The notes: generated by a model from the letters alone, not told the origin. Shown: positions 1 through 10,534, counted from the first letter of the stretch. The stretch: DNA of 64,000 nt from Burkholderiales bacterium (GCA_016195825.1 JACPYV010000193.1:1-64000), one strand, 5' to 3'. Made by a program: numbers and translations.

Positions 1-657
1 GACGACGCCTATGGCATCAACCGCGCGACCATCGTGCGCATGGTGCAGGAGGTCCGGGAGATCACGCAGATGGGCGTGGAAGTCGCCGTCGTCATCGGTG
101 GAGGCAACATCTTTCGCGGCGTCGCGGGCGGCTCGGTCGGCATGGACCGCGCCACGGCCGACTACATGGGCATGCTGGCCACTGTCATGAATTCGCTGGC
201 CCTGGCCGACACGATGCGCCAGGAGGGTATGGTGGCCCGCGTGATGTCGGCCATCGCCATCGAGCAGGTGGTCGAGCCCTATGTGCGCCCCAAGGCGCTG
301 CAGTACCTGGAAGAAGGCAAGGTCGTCGTGTTCGCCGCCGGCACCGGCAACCCCTTCTTCACGACCGACACTGCCGCTGCGCTGCGTGGCGCCGAGATCG
401 GTGCCGAGATCGTGCTGAAGGCCACCAAGGTCGACGGCGTCTACACCGCCGACCCGAAGAAGGACCCGACGGCCACGCGCTACTCGGCCATCACCTTCGA
501 CGAGGCCATCAGCCGCAACCTGCAGGTGATGGACGGCGCCGCCTTCGCGCTGTGCCGCGACCAGAAGCTGCCCATCAAGGTGTTCAGCATCTTCAAGACC
601 GGCGCGCTCAAGCGCGTGGTGCAAGGGGAAGACGAGGGCACGCTGGTCCACGTTTGA
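1..657 (+). CDS. pyrH: UMP kinase, 5'-truncated by window edge
   Basis: UMP kinase phosphorylates UMP to UDP in the cytoplasm, the entry to UTP and CTP synthesis. The frame is open from base 1 and 218 residues are visible; the family is about 240 residues, so roughly 20 N-terminal residues lie outside. Diagnostic pieces are GGGNIFRG, the [14 protein letters not shown] nucleotide loop and KATKVDGVY, all typical of bacterial hexameric PyrH rather than eukaryotic UMP/CMP kinase. It is followed 20 bp later by frr, the usual tsf-pyrH-frr order. Confidence 0.97.
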   Translation, partial: DDAYGINRATIVRMVQEVREITQMGVEVAVVIGGGNIFRGVAGGSVGMDRATADYMGMLATVMNSLALADTMRQEGMVARVMSAIAIEQVVEPYVRPKALQYLEEGKVVVFAAGTGNPFFTTDTAAALRGAEIGAEIVLKATKVDGVYTADPKKDPTATRYSAITFDEAISRNLQVMDGAAFALCRDQKLPIKVFSIFKTGALKRVVQGEDEGTLVHV

Positions 658-677
658 GCGAACAAGAGAGACAGATC

Positions 678-1238
678 ATGAGCATTGCTGAAATCAAGAA
701 AAACGCCGAAGCCAAGATGGCCAAGTCGGTGGACGCCCTGAAGAACGAGCTGCACAAGATCCGCACCGGCCGTGCCCACCCCGGCATCCTGGATCAGGTC
801 AGCGTCGACTATTACGGCTCGATGGTGCCAATTTCGCAAGTGGCTAACGTGACGCTGCTGGACGCCCGCACCATCTCCGTTCAGCCCTGGGAAAAGGGCA
901 TGGGCGCCAAGATCGAGAAGGCCATCCGCGAGTCGGACCTGGGCCTGAACCCGGCATCCCAGGGCGACCTGATCCGCGTGCCGATGCCACCGCTGACGGA
1001 AGAGCGTCGCAAGGACCTGACCAAGGTCGTGCGCAATGCCGGCGAAGACGCCAAGGTGGCCGTGCGCAACCTGCGCCGCGACGCCAACGAGCATGCCAAG
1101 AAGCTGCTCAAAGACAAGGAAATCGGCGAGGACGACGAGCGTCGCAGCCTCGACGAAGTGCAGAAGCTCACCGACCGGGTGATCTCGGAGATCGACAAGC
1201 TGATCTCGGGCAAGGAAGCCGAGATCCTGGCGGTTTGA
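678..1238 (+). CDS. frr: ribosome recycling factor
   Basis: RRF splits post-termination ribosomes together with EF-G. The product is 186 residues, the family's usual length (about 185), and carries the helical-domain motifs KIRTGRAHP near residue 30 and the C-terminal [13 protein letters not shown]. The ATG at 678 follows a purine-rich AAGAGAGA tract. The stop overlaps the next start by four bases (TTGA), so frr and uppS are probably translationally coupled. Confidence 0.97.
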   Translation: MSIAEIKKNAEAKMAKSVDALKNELHKIRTGRAHPGILDQVSVDYYGSMVPISQVANVTLLDARTISVQPWEKGMGAKIEKAIRESDLGLNPASQGDLIRVPMPPLTEERRKDLTKVVRNAGEDAKVAVRNLRRDANEHAKKLLKDKEIGEDDERRSLDEVQKLTDRVISEIDKLISGKEAEILAV

Positions 1239-1972
1239 GCGCTCTCCCTGCCGTGTCGCAAGACCGCCCGGTGCCGCCGCGTCACGTCGCCATCGTCATG
1301 GATGGCAACGGCCGCTGGGCCAAGAAGCGCTTCTTGCCGCGTTTCTTCGGTCACAAGGCGGGCGTGGATTCGCTCGTCAAGGTCGTGCAGGCCTGCATCG
1401 ACCGCGACATCGAGTACGTCACCGTCTTCGCCTTCTCCAGCGAGAACTGGAAGCGCCCCAGTGACGAGGTGTCGGGCCTGATGGGCCTGGTGCTCGCCGC
1501 TGTCAGCCGCTACCTCGCCAAGATGGGCGCGATGGGCGTGCGCATCCGCATCGTCGGCGACCGCGACGCGGTCTCCGACAAGCTGCGCAACGCCTGGAAC
1601 GAGGCCGAGACCAGCACGGCCCACAACACCAAGCTGACGCTGAACGTCGCCTTCAACTACGGTGGCCGCTGGGACATCGTGCAGGCCTGCAAGGCCGCGA
1701 TCGCCGCGGGCGTGCCGGCGGCGGAGCTGACCGAGGCCAAGCTGTCCGAGTTCATGGCCATGAGCTATGCGCCGGACCCCGACCTCTTCATCCGCACCGG
1801 CGGCGAGGTGCGCATCAGCAACTTTCTGCTGTGGCAGGCGGCGTACACCGAATTCGTGTTCTCGGACTGCCTGTGGCCCGAGTTCGGCGAGCGTGAGCTG
1901 GATGCGGCCATCGCCGCCTTCCACGAGCGCGACCGTCGCTTCGGCGGCGTCAAGGAAGTCCCCGCGGCCTGA
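1235..1972 (+). CDS. uppS: isoprenyl (undecaprenyl) diphosphate synthase
   Basis: A cis-prenyltransferase that extends FPP with IPP to undecaprenyl diphosphate, the lipid carrier for peptidoglycan and O-antigen. It has 245 residues. The signature [10 protein letters not shown] (residues 22-31, catalytic Asp23) and the C-terminal [16 protein letters not shown] block are intact. Translation most likely starts at TTG 1235, which overlaps the frr stop; no ATG lies before the catalytic Asp except the Met next to it, so a non-ATG start is required. cdsA follows after 16 bp. Confidence 0.95.
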   Translation: MSALPAVSQDRPVPPRHVAIVMDGNGRWAKKRFLPRFFGHKAGVDSLVKVVQACIDRDIEYVTVFAFSSENWKRPSDEVSGLMGLVLAAVSRYLAKMGAMGVRIRIVGDRDAVSDKLRNAWNEAETSTAHNTKLTLNVAFNYGGRWDIVQACKAAIAAGVPAAELTEAKLSEFMAMSYAPDPDLFIRTGGEVRISNFLLWQAAYTEFVFSDCLWPEFGERELDAAIAAFHERDRRFGGVKEVPAA

Positions 1973-1988
1973 GGTCGCAGAGGTCCCC

Positions 1989-2826
1989 ATGCTCAAAACC
2001 CGCGTCATCACCGCCGTCGTGCTGCTGGCCATCCTGATGCCGGTGCTGTTCCAGGCGTCGCCCTGGCCGTTCGCCTGGGTCACCGTCGTGATGATGGGCG
2101 CTGCCGGCTGGGAATGGGCCAGGCTCAACGGCTTGCCCGGCACCGGTGCGATCGCCGCGGGCGTGGCGTTGGCGCTGGCCTGCGTTTGGACGCTGCTGAT
2201 CGGTGGCCTGAACGCACCGCCGGCCTGGATTTGGTCGCTGGCCAGCCTCATCTGGGTGCTGGGCGGCGCCTACGCGCTGCGCGCCGGCCCCTCGGGCTGG
2301 CCGCGCATTGCACGCGGCGGGCGCCTGGCGCTGGGGGCGCTGCTGCTGTGGGGTGCCTGGCTGGCCATCGTGCAGGCCAAGGTGCATGGCATCAACTTCA
2401 TCCTGTCGGTGTTCTGCCTGGTCTGGGTGGCCGATATCGCCGCCTACTTCGGCGGCCGGGCCTTCGGCAAGCGCAAGCTGGGCCCCCAGCATCAGCCCGG
2501 GCAAGAGCTGGGAGGGCGTCTGGAGCGGCCTCGTGGGCGTCATCCTGCTCGGCGTGATCTGGGTCCACGTCATCGACGTGAGGCTCGCGGTCGATTCGCC
2601 CAGCCTCTACACGCTGCTGGTGCAGCGCCACGGCATCGTCTCGCTGCTGGCCCTGGTCTTTCTGGGCGCGATGAGCGTCGTAGGCGACCTGTTCGAATCC
2701 CTCGTCAAGCGCGCGGTCGGTGCCAAGGACAGCAGCAATCTGCTGCCGGGCCATGGCGGCGTGCTGGACCGCATCGACGCGCTGCTGCCGGTGTTCCCGC
2801 TGGCCCTCGCGTTGATCAGCCTCTGA
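1989..2826 (+). CDS. cdsA: phosphatidate cytidylyltransferase, interrupted by a frameshift
   Basis: CdsA makes CDP-diacylglycerol from phosphatidate and CTP at the inner membrane. The N-terminal frame (ATG 1989, MLKTRVITAVV) encodes several membrane helices and AYFGGRAFGKRKL. The remaining conserved part (SISPGKSWEGVWSG, then VVGDLFESLVKR and the CDP-alcohol signature GHGGVLDRID) is in the next frame. Deleting one G in the GGGCCCCC run at 2480-2487 restores a continuous protein of about 278 residues. Because CdsA is normally essential and both halves are well conserved, a sequencing or assembly error is the likeliest cause; a real lesion or recoding cannot be excluded. It lies between uppS and dxr, its usual neighbours. 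Confidence 0.85.
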
Positions 2827-2833
2827 GGCTCCC

Positions 2834-4000
2834 ATGACCCGCCAACGTGTCTGCGTCCTTGGCTCGACCGGCTCCATCGGCGTCAACACGCTGGACGTCC
2901 TCTCGCGCCACCCCGAGCGCTATGAGGTCGTCGCGCTGAGCGCGATGAGCCGCGTCGACGAACTGCTGGCCCAGTGCCTGACCTGGCAGCCGCGCTTCGC
3001 CGTGATGCCCGAGCACGAGGCCGCGGCCCGCCTGCGCGAGCGCCTGCGCGAAGCCGGCAGCCGCACCGAGGTGCTGGACGGCGCCGACAAGCTGGCCGAC
3101 ATCGCCGCCCATCCGGACGTCGACACCGTCATGGCCGCCATCGTCGGCGCCGCGGGCCTGGCGCCGGCCATCGCCGCCGCGCGTGCCGGCAAGCGCCTGC
3201 TGCTGGCCAACAAGGAGGCCATCGTCGTCGGCGGCGCCTTGTTCATGCAGGCGGTGGAGCAGGGCGGTGCCACGTTGCTGCCCATCGACAGCGAGCACTC
3301 GGCCATCTTCCAGTGCCTGCCCGAAGACCGCACGACCTGGCACGACCGCGTCGACCACATCGTGCTGACGGCGTCCGGCGGCCCCTTCCGCAGCCGCGAC
3401 CCGGCGACGCTGGCCGACGTGACGCCGGACCAGGCCTGCGCCCACCCCAACTGGGTCATGGGCCGCAAGATCTCCGTCGACTCGGCCACGATGATGAACA
3501 AGGCGCTGGAGGTCATCGAGGCGCGCTGGCTGTTCAACCTCGCGCCCGACCAGATCAAGGTGCTGATCCACCCGCAGAGCATCATCCACTCGATGGTGGT
3601 CTGCCGCGACCAGTCCGTGCTGGCCCAGCTCGGCACGCCGGACATGCGCGTGCCCATTGCCTACGGACTGTCCTTCCCCGAGCGCATCACCTCGGGTGCC
3701 AGCCGCCTGGACCTTCTGACCACGCCCAACCTCACGTTCGAGGAGGCCGATGCCCGGCGCTTCCCCGGTCTGCACCTGTCCTGGCAGGCGCTGCTCGGTG
3801 CGGAGGGCAGCACCACGGTGCTGAACGCGGCCAACGAGATCGCCGTCGAGGCCTTCCTGGGCGGCCGCCTGCGCTTCGACCGCATCCATGCGATCAACGC
3901 GCAATGCCTGGCCGACCTGCAGCCGGGTGATTGCGGCAGCATCGAGGCGCTGCTGGCGCTGGATGGCCGCACGCGTGCACACGCCAGGAGTCTGTTGTGA
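2834..4000 (+). CDS. dxr: 1-deoxy-D-xylulose 5-phosphate reductoisomerase
   Basis: Dxr (IspC) converts DXP to MEP with NADPH, the committed step of the non-mevalonate isoprenoid pathway that feeds uppS upstream. It has 388 residues. The NADPH motif GSTGSIG is at residues 10-16. Also visible are ANKEAIV, the metal-binding LPIDSEHSA, the flexible-loop region HPNWVMGRKISVDSATMMNK and IHPQSIIHSMV. The start ATG lies 7 bp after the cdsA stop. Its stop overlaps a possible GTG start of rseP. Confidence 0.97.
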   Translation: MTRQRVCVLGSTGSIGVNTLDVLSRHPERYEVVALSAMSRVDELLAQCLTWQPRFAVMPEHEAAARLRERLREAGSRTEVLDGADKLADIAAHPDVDTVMAAIVGAAGLAPAIAAARAGKRLLLANKEAIVVGGALFMQAVEQGGATLLPIDSEHSAIFQCLPEDRTTWHDRVDHIVLTASGGPFRSRDPATLADVTPDQACAHPNWVMGRKISVDSATMMNKALEVIEARWLFNLAPDQIKVLIHPQSIIHSMVVCRDQSVLAQLGTPDMRVPIAYGLSFPERITSGASRLDLLTTPNLTFEEADARRFPGLHLSWQALLGAEGSTTVLNAANEIAVEAFLGGRLRFDRIHAINAQCLADLQPGDCGSIEALLALDGRTRAHARSLL

Positions 4001-4002
4001 CC

Positions 4003-5358
4003 ATGACGCTGGGCATCCTGCTGGCACTGGCGGTGCTGATCCCTATCCACGAATGGGGTCACTACCGCGTGGCCCGGGCTTGCGGCGTCAAGGTGCTGCG
4101 TTTCTCGATCGGCTTTGGCAAGGTGTTGTGGCGCCGTGTCGGCCGTGACGGCACCGAGTTCGCGTTCAGCGCCATCCCGCTGGGTGGCTACGTGCTGATG
4201 CTGGACGAGCGCAACGCGCCCGTTGCGCCGCACGAGCGTGAGCAGGCCTTCAACCAGCGCCCGCTGCGCCAGCGCGCTGCCATCATCGCGGCGGGACCGC
4301 TGACCAACTGGCTGCTGGCCATCGTGCTGTTCACCGTGGTGGCTTGGATGGGCATCGACCAGCCCAAGGCCTTGCTCGGCACGCCGGCCAGCGGCTCGCT
4401 GGCCGAGCGCGCCGGGCTCCACGCGGGGGACACCGTGCTCGCCGTGTCCGATTCGACCGAAGACTGGCGCCCCATCCGGTCGTTGCCCGAGCTTCAGAAC
4501 GCGGTATTGCGTGCCCAGGTGCTGGGTGAGAGCCTGCATCTCTCGGTCGGCGACGCCCAGGGCCACGCGCCGCGCGCCCTGCGCCTGGAGACCGAGCGGC
4601 TCGTCGGCCGCGCCCCCGATGCCCAGTTGATCGCCGACATTGGCCTCAACCCCCTGTCCCAGCCCCTGATCAGCCGTGTGGCGCCCGGTGGCGCCGGCGC
4701 TGAGGCCGGGCTGCTGGCGGGCGACCGTGTGCTCACCATCGACGGCCGCAACGTGCCCGATGCGGCCTTCCTGCGCGACGCCATCCGCATGGCCCGTGAC
4801 GGTGACAACCCGCGTGCCATGCAGTGGCGCGTCGAGCGCGCTGGCCAGGTGCTGGAGCTGACGCCGACGCCGCGCCTGGTGGACGAGGCCGGCCAGCGCG
4901 TGGCACGGCTGGCCATCGGTGTGGGCTCGCCGCTGGAGCGTGTGACGGTCAGCTACGCGCTGGTCGATGGCCTGTGGCAGGGCGTGACGCAGAGCTGGGA
5001 CATGGCCGTTACCACCGTGCGCATGCTCGGGCGCATGCTGACCGGCCAGGCCTCGCTGAAGCTGCTCAGCGGTCCGCTGACCATGGCCGAGGTCATCGGC
5101 GATGCCGCCAAGGCCGGGCCCAGCTATTACCTGGAGCGGCTCGCCCAGATCTCCCTCGGCCTGGCTATCCTGAACCTGCTGCCGTTGCCCATGCTTGATG
5201 GCGGGCACCTCATGTATCATCTTTTCGAGGGTCTGAGTGGCCGCCCCGTCTCCGAATGGTGGCAACGGCAACTGCAGCGCGCCGGTGCGCTGATCCTGAT
5301 GCTGATGATGGCCTTGGCCCTTTCCAACGACGTCGCCCGTTTCGCGGGTTGGCACTGA
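4003..5358 (+). CDS. rseP: RseP site-2 zinc protease
   Basis: An inner-membrane intramembrane metalloprotease of the sigma-E envelope-stress pathway, cleaving anti-sigma factor after DegS-type cleavage. It has 451 residues from ATG 4003; a GTG at 3997 in frame is the alternative. HEWGH (residues 16-20) is the zinc motif. GGYVLMLDE follows, two PDZ-like segments occupy the middle (roughly 110-310), and NLLPLPMLDGGHL near the C-terminus supplies the third zinc ligand. Membrane helices flank the PDZ part. It is 15 bp upstream of bamA, the standard context. Confidence 0.95.
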   Translation: MTLGILLALAVLIPIHEWGHYRVARACGVKVLRFSIGFGKVLWRRVGRDGTEFAFSAIPLGGYVLMLDERNAPVAPHEREQAFNQRPLRQRAAIIAAGPLTNWLLAIVLFTVVAWMGIDQPKALLGTPASGSLAERAGLHAGDTVLAVSDSTEDWRPIRSLPELQNAVLRAQVLGESLHLSVGDAQGHAPRALRLETERLVGRAPDAQLIADIGLNPLSQPLISRVAPGGAGAEAGLLAGDRVLTIDGRNVPDAAFLRDAIRMARDGDNPRAMQWRVERAGQVLELTPTPRLVDEAGQRVARLAIGVGSPLERVTVSYALVDGLWQGVTQSWDMAVTTVRMLGRMLTGQASLKLLSGPLTMAEVIGDAAKAGPSYYLERLAQISLGLAILNLLPLPMLDGGHLMYHLFEGLSGRPVSEWWQRQLQRAGALILMLMMALALSNDVARFAGWH

Positions 5359-5373
5359 AACTCCCCGTTCCCC

Positions 5374-7695
5374 ATGCCTTTTTCTTTCAGTTCGGGAGCG
5401 AAGCGTCGCCCCTTCCGCCTCGGCTTGCTGGCTCTGGCTGTCACGGGGATGTTCCAGTCGGGCCTCGCCTGGGCCGTTGACCCCTTCGTGCTGAAAGACA
5501 TCCGTGTCGAAGGCCTGCAGCGGACCGACCCGGGCACGGTGTTCGCGTCGCTGCCCTTCCGCATCGGTGATACCTACAACGACGAGAAGGGCGCTGCGGC
5601 GCTGCGCGCGCTGTTCGCGACCGGCCTGTTCAAGGACGTGCGCATCAGCATAGAAGGCAATGCCGTCGTCGTCATCATCGACGAGCGCCCCATCATCGCC
5701 AACGTCAACTTCGTCGGCTTGAAGGAGTTCGACACCGAGGCGCTGACCAAGTCGCTCAAGGACGTCGGCATCGGCGAGGGCAAGCCCTTCGACAAGGCGC
5801 TTGCCGACCGCGCCGAACAGGAATTGAAGCGCCAGTACCTGACCCGCAGCCTTTACGGCGCCGAGGTCACGACGACGATCACCCCGATCGAGCGCAACCG
5901 CGTCAACGTCAGCTTCAACGTGACCGAGGGCGAGCCGGCCAAAATCAGCGAGATCCGCATCCTCGGCAGCAAGGTGTTCTCCGAGAGCACGCTGCAAGGC
6001 TTGCTGGAGCAGACCACGACCGGCTGGCTGACCTGGTACACCAAGACCGACCGCTACTCGCGCGCCAAGCTGAATGCGGACTTGGAAACCATCCGCAGCT
6101 ACTACCTGAACCGCGGTTATCTCGAGTTTTCTGTCACTTCCACGCAGGTCACGATCTCGCCGGACAAGCAGAGCATCAGCGTCGCCGTCACCGTCAGCGA
6201 AGGCCAGCCCTACACGGTCACCGGCGTGAAGCTTGAAGGCGACTTCCTGGGCCGCGAGGAAGACTTCAAGCACCTCGTTTTCACGAAGCCCGGCCAGGCC
6301 TACAACGGCGAGGCCGTCGCGCAGACCACGCGCGCCTTCAGCGACCTGTTCGGCACGTACGGCTACGCGTTCGCCCGCGTCGACAGCCGCCCCGACATCG
6401 ACCGCGCTACCGGCCAGGTCGTTGTCACCTTCGTCGCCGAGCCGCAGCGCCGCGTCTACGTCCGCAAGGTCGTCATCTCCGGCAACTCGCGCACGCGGGA
6501 CGAAGTCATCCGCCGCGAGTTCCGCCAATTCGAGGCGGCCTGGTACGACGGCCAGAAGATCAAGGCCTCGCGCGACCGCGTCGAGCGCCTGGGTTACTTC
6601 AAGGACAAGGAAGTCTCGATCGACACCCAGGAGGTGCCCGGCGCCCAGGACCAGGTCGACGTGATCCTGACCGTCGTCGAGCGCCCCACCGGCGCCATCA
6701 CCGTCGGTGCCGGCTACTCCAGCCAGCAGAAGCTCTCCTTCACCGGCTCCATCCGTCAGGACAACGTCTTCGGCTCCGGCAACTACCTGGGCATCGACGT
6801 GGCCACGGCGCGCACCGGCCGCCAACTGCAGGTCAGCACAGTGGACCCGTACTTCACCGTCGACGGCGTGTCGCGCTCGCTGGACGTGTTCTACCGCACC
6901 ACCAAGCCGATCAACACGCTGGGCGAGGAGTACCAGTACGTCACCAAGGGCGGTGCCATCCGCTTCGGCGTGCCGTTCTCGGAAGTCGACACCGTCTTCT
7001 TCGGCGTCGGCTACGAGCAGACCGACATCACGACGTCTAAGGGCCTGCCCAACAGCTATCTGCTGTTCGTCAACCAGTTCGGCCAGCGCAGCAATGCCAT
7101 CCCGCTGACCATCGGCTGGCAGCGTGACAGCCGCGACAGCGTCATCTCGCCGCTCAAGGGCCGCTACCAGCGTGTCAACTTCGAAATCAGCCCGGTCGGC
7201 GATGCCCGCTTCGCGCGCCTGAACCTGCAGTACCAGCAGTATTTCGACGTCACCAACAAGATCACGCTGGGAGTCAACAGCGAGCTGGGCTGGGGCGAAG
7301 GCCTGGGCGGCCGTCCGTACCCGGTCTTCAAAAACTTCTACGGTGGCGGCCTCGGTTCCGTCCGCGTCTTCGAGGCCGGCTCGCTGGGCCCGGTCGACAA
7401 TACCGGCTCCTACAGTGGCGGCAACCGGCGTTTCAACACCAATGCCGAGCTCTACCTGCCGGTGCCCGGCAGCGGCAACGACAAGAGCTTCCGCATCTTC
7501 CTGTTCGGCGATGCCGGCAACGTCTGGGGATCGCACGAGAAGCTGAAGTTCGACAGCATCCGCGTGTCGGCTGGTATCGGCCTGTCCTGGATCTCGCCGA
7601 TGGGCCCGCTGCGCCTGAGTTACGGCAAACCTATCCGCAAGGAACGCACGGATAGAATCGAGAAATTCCAATTCCAGATCGGGACTGCATTCTGA
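5374..7695 (+). CDS. bamA: outer membrane protein assembly factor BamA
   Basis: The core Omp85 protein that folds beta-barrels into the outer membrane. It has 773 residues. A signal peptide runs to about ...GLAWA before VDPFVLKDIRVEGLQR, which opens POTRA1. Five POTRA repeats fill about residues 35-430, then a 16-strand barrel ending in ...FQIGTAF with the C-terminal Phe expected of BAM substrates. The stop (TGA) overlaps the skp ATG by one base. Upstream rseP and downstream skp-lpxD-fabZ-lpxA-lpxB form the classical envelope-biogenesis run. Confidence 0.97.
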   Translation: MPFSFSSGAKRRPFRLGLLALAVTGMFQSGLAWAVDPFVLKDIRVEGLQRTDPGTVFASLPFRIGDTYNDEKGAAALRALFATGLFKDVRISIEGNAVVVIIDERPIIANVNFVGLKEFDTEALTKSLKDVGIGEGKPFDKALADRAEQELKRQYLTRSLYGAEVTTTITPIERNRVNVSFNVTEGEPAKISEIRILGSKVFSESTLQGLLEQTTTGWLTWYTKTDRYSRAKLNADLETIRSYYLNRGYLEFSVTSTQVTISPDKQSISVAVTVSEGQPYTVTGVKLEGDFLGREEDFKHLVFTKPGQAYNGEAVAQTTRAFSDLFGTYGYAFARVDSRPDIDRATGQVVVTFVAEPQRRVYVRKVVISGNSRTRDEVIRREFRQFEAAWYDGQKIKASRDRVERLGYFKDKEVSIDTQEVPGAQDQVDVILTVVERPTGAITVGAGYSSQQKLSFTGSIRQDNVFGSGNYLGIDVATARTGRQLQVSTVDPYFTVDGVSRSLDVFYRTTKPINTLGEEYQYVTKGGAIRFGVPFSEVDTVFFGVGYEQTDITTSKGLPNSYLLFVNQFGQRSNAIPLTIGWQRDSRDSVISPLKGRYQRVNFEISPVGDARFARLNLQYQQYFDVTNKITLGVNSELGWGEGLGGRPYPVFKNFYGGGLGSVRVFEAGSLGPVDNTGSYSGGNRRFNTNAELYLPVPGSGNDKSFRIFLFGDAGNVWGSHEKLKFDSIRVSAGIGLSWISPMGPLRLSYGKPIRKERTDRIEKFQFQIGTAF

Positions 7696-8204
7696 TGATG
7701 AGCAAGCTCTTGCAATCGGTGGCTCTGGCCTCTTCGATGATGTTGGCCGCCACGGCGGTGCAGGCCCAGGAACTGAAGATCGGCTACGTCAACAGCGAGC
7801 GCGTTCTGCGCGAGGCCAACCTCGCCAAGGCGGCGCAGATCAAGCTGGAGACGGAGTTCGGCAAGCGCGAGAAGGATCTTCGCGACCTGGAGGCCCGACT
7901 GCGCGGCGCGGCTGAGAAGCTCGAGAAGGACGCGCCCACGCTGTCCGAAGCCGAGAAGAACCGCCGCCAGCGGGACGTGGTCGAGCAGGAACGCGACCTG
8001 CAGCGCAAGCGCCGCGAATGGCAGGAAGACCTGACCCAGCGCAAGAACGAAGAGTTGTCGGTCGTGGTTGAGAAGGCCAACAAGGTCATCAAGCAGATCT
8101 TCGATGCCGAGAAGTACGACCTCATCCTGCAGGACGCGATTCACTTCAGCGCCCGCGTGGACATCACCAAGAAGGTGATCGACGCGCTGAACGCGCAGAA
8201 GTAA
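7695..8204 (+). CDS. skp: periplasmic chaperone Skp/OmpH family
   Basis: Skp holds unfolded outer-membrane proteins in the periplasm for delivery to BamA. It has 169 residues: a signal peptide of about 24 residues ending ...TAVQA, then a short beta segment (ELKIGYVNSERVL) and a long charged coiled-coil rich in Glu/Arg/Lys (about residues 50-120), matching the jellyfish-tentacle architecture. Two tandem ATGs (7695, 7698) could serve as start. The gene is one base overlapped with bamA and 12 bp from lpxD. Confidence 0.92.
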   Translation: MMSKLLQSVALASSMMLAATAVQAQELKIGYVNSERVLREANLAKAAQIKLETEFGKREKDLRDLEARLRGAAEKLEKDAPTLSEAEKNRRQRDVVEQERDLQRKRREWQEDLTQRKNEELSVVVEKANKVIKQIFDAEKYDLILQDAIHFSARVDITKKVIDALNAQK

Positions 8205-8216
8205 GTCGCAAGTCCC

Positions 8217-9245
8217 ATGAGCCCGACACCTGTCGCGCTCACCGAGCTGATCGCCGCCTTGGGCGGCGATTTGCTTGGTGGGTCCGATGTGCGCATCGCC
8301 CGTATAGCGCCGCTGGATGAGGCCGATGCGCAGAGCATCAGCTTCCTGGCGAACCCGCGCTACCAGGCCCAGTTGGCGACCACCGCCGCAGGCTGCGTGA
8401 TCGTGGCGCCAGCGCTTGCAGATGCCGCCGCGGCGCGTGGCGCGGCCATCGTCACGCCCGACCCCTACCTCTACTTCGCCCGCCTCACGCAATGGTGGGC
8501 GGCACGCACGAGCCCGCAGGCCGTGCCCGGCGTGCATCCGAGCGCCGTCGTGTCGCCTGAGGCCACGCTGGGGCAGGGCGTCGAGATCGGCCCGCTGGCC
8601 GTCATCGAGGCCGGCGCCGTCATCGGCGACCATGCCCGCATCGGCGCGCATTGCGTCGTTGAGCGTGAGGCCCGTGTCGGCGAACACACGCGCCTCGCAC
8701 CCCGCGTCGTGCTGGGCCACGGCTGCCGCATCGGCGCGCGCGGCATCGTGCACAGCGGCGTCGTCATCGGCGCAGACGGCTTCGGCTTCGCACCGTCCAA
8801 GGCGGGCTACGTGAAGATCGAACAGCTCGGTGCGGTCACGATTGGCGACGACGTCGAGATCGGCGCCAACACCTGCATCGACCGCGGGGCGCTGGCTGAC
8901 ACCGTCATCGAGGACGGCGTCAAGCTCGACAACCTGATCCAGATCGCCCACAACGTGCACATCGGTCGCAACACGGCGATGGCCGGCTGCGCGGCCGTCG
9001 CGGGGTCCACGCGCATCGGCGCGAACTGCACCATCGGTGGCGCAGCCAACATCATCGGCCACCTGGTGCTGGTGGATGGCGTGCACATCTCCGCGGCCAC
9101 CACCATCACCCGCAGCATCAACGAGCCGGGTGTCTACAGCGGCCCGCATCCCTTCGAAGAGAATTCGAGCTGGCAGAAGAACGCGGCCACGCTGCGCCAG
9201 CTCCACACCCTGCGCGACCGCGTGCGCGCGCTGGAGAAGAAATAA
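8217..9245 (+). CDS. lpxD: UDP-3-O-(3-hydroxyacyl)glucosamine N-acyltransferase
   Basis: LpxD adds the second 3-hydroxyacyl chain to the lipid A precursor from acyl-ACP. It has 342 residues: an N-terminal uridine-binding domain ([10 protein letters not shown]), then a left-handed beta-helix of hexapeptide repeats from about residue 105, with the catalytic-histidine segment QIAHNVHIG, and a C-terminal helix. The stop abuts fabZ directly (TAA then ATG at 9246). Confidence 0.96.
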   Translation: MSPTPVALTELIAALGGDLLGGSDVRIARIAPLDEADAQSISFLANPRYQAQLATTAAGCVIVAPALADAAAARGAAIVTPDPYLYFARLTQWWAARTSPQAVPGVHPSAVVSPEATLGQGVEIGPLAVIEAGAVIGDHARIGAHCVVEREARVGEHTRLAPRVVLGHGCRIGARGIVHSGVVIGADGFGFAPSKAGYVKIEQLGAVTIGDDVEIGANTCIDRGALADTVIEDGVKLDNLIQIAHNVHIGRNTAMAGCAAVAGSTRIGANCTIGGAANIIGHLVLVDGVHISAATTITRSINEPGVYSGPHPFEENSSWQKNAATLRQLHTLRDRVRALEKK

Positions 9246-9734
9246 ATGACCGAACCCACCCCGATCCCGACTTCGACCGCGCTCCCGACGACGATGGACA
9301 TCCACGAGATCCTCAAGCGCTTGCCGCACCGCTATCCCATCCTGCTGGTGGACCGCGTGGTGGAGCTGGTCAAGGGCGAGCGCATCCGCGCGATCAAGAA
9401 CGTTTCGATCAACGAGCCCTTCTTCCTGGGCCATTTCCCGCACCGTCCGGTGATGCCGGGCGTGCTCATCCTCGAAGCGCTGGCCCAGGCTGCGACGCTG
9501 CTGGCCATCGAGAGCGTGGGTATCACGCTGGACGAGAAGTCGGTCGTCTACTTCGCCGGCATCGACGGTGCCCGCTTCAAGCGCCCCGTCGAGCCGGGTG
9601 ACCAGCTGGTGCTGGAGGTGACGCTGGGTCGTGCCAAGGCCGGCATCTACAAGTTCAGTGCCCGCGCGCTGGTGGGTGACCAGCTCGCGGCGGAAGCCGA
9701 GCTGATGTGCACGATGCGTCGCATCGAGGCCTGA
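9246..9734 (+). CDS. fabZ: 3-hydroxyacyl-[ACP] dehydratase FabZ
   Basis: FabZ dehydrates 3-hydroxyacyl-ACP in fatty acid elongation and competes with LpxA/LpxD for the same substrate, which explains its place among lpx genes. It has 162 residues from ATG 9246. An internal ATG at 9294 ([15 protein letters not shown]) would give 146 residues, closer to the family length, so the true start is uncertain. The hot-dog catalytic motifs [12 protein letters not shown] (His) and LEALAQ (Glu) are intact. Confidence 0.95.
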   Translation: MTEPTPIPTSTALPTTMDIHEILKRLPHRYPILLVDRVVELVKGERIRAIKNVSINEPFFLGHFPHRPVMPGVLILEALAQAATLLAIESVGITLDEKSVVYFAGIDGARFKRPVEPGDQLVLEVTLGRAKAGIYKFSARALVGDQLAAEAELMCTMRRIEA

Positions 9735-9745
9735 GGCGGCGCGCG

Positions 9746-10534
9746 ATGGCCATCCATCCCACCGCCATCGTCGACCCCGGCGCGCAGCTGGACGGCAGCG
9801 TCGAGGTTGGCGCCTACACGCTGATCGGCCCGCACGTGAAGATCGCCGCCGGCACCAAGGTCGGGCCGCATTGCGTCATCGAGGGGCACACGACCATCGG
9901 GCGCGACAACACCTTCTTCCAGTTCAGCTCCATCGGCGCGGCCAACCAGGACAAGAAATACGCGGGCGAGCCGACGACGCTGGTCATCGGTGATCGCAAC
10001 ACCATCCGCGAGTTCTGCACGCTGAACGTCGGCACGGTGCAGGACCGTGGTGAGACGACCGTTGGCAACGACAACTGGATCATGGCCTACTGCCACCTGG
10101 CCCACGACGTCGTCATCGGCAACGAATGCGTGCTGGCCAACAACGCCACGCTGGCGGGCCATGTGCAGGTGGGCGACTGGGTCACCATCGGCGGGCTGAC
10201 CGGCATCCTGCAGCGTATGCGCATCGGCGACCACGCGATGATCGGTTTCCAGGCCCACGTGGCGCAGGACGTGCCGCCCTTCATGACGGTCGACGGCAAC
10301 CCGCTGGCGGCGCGCGCGGTCAACGTCGTGGGCCTCAAGCGCCGCGACTTCAGCGCCGATCGCATCGCCGTCATCCGGCAGATCTACAAGCTGCTCTACC
10401 GCAGTGGTCTCACGCTGGACGAGGCCAAGGCAGCCATCGCCGCGCTGCGCGACGGTGATGGTGGCGTGGCCAATGGCGACATCGACCTGATGCTGAACTT
10501 CCTGGCCGCCTCGACCCGCGGCATCGTCCGCTGA
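9746..10534 (+). CDS. lpxA: UDP-N-acetylglucosamine acyltransferase
   Basis: LpxA performs the first lipid A step, transferring a 3-hydroxyacyl chain from ACP to UDP-GlcNAc. From ATG 9746 ([15 protein letters not shown]) it is 262 residues, the same length as the E. coli enzyme. Hexapeptide repeats form the beta-helix, the catalytic His sits in [11 protein letters not shown], and a C-terminal helical domain follows residue 190. It starts 11 bp after the fabZ stop; lpxB follows by 5 bp. Confidence 0.96.
   Translation: MAIHPTAIVDPGAQLDGSVEVGAYTLIGPHVKIAAGTKVGPHCVIEGHTTIGRDNTFFQFSSIGAANQDKKYAGEPTTLVIGDRNTIREFCTLNVGTVQDRGETTVGNDNWIMAYCHLAHDVVIGNECVLANNATLAGHVQVGDWVTIGGLTGILQRMRIGDHAMIGFQAHVAQDVPPFMTVDGNPLAARAVNVVGLKRRDFSADRIAVIRQIYKLLYRSGLTLDEAKAAIAALRDGDGGVANGDIDLMLNFLAASTRGIVR

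Noticed and set aside
3661-7671. Open frame of 1336 codons on the minus strand opposite dxr-rseP-bamA
   Set aside because: It lies fully antisense to three strongly conserved genes; long antisense frames are expected from GC-rich codon usage, and no domain is visible.
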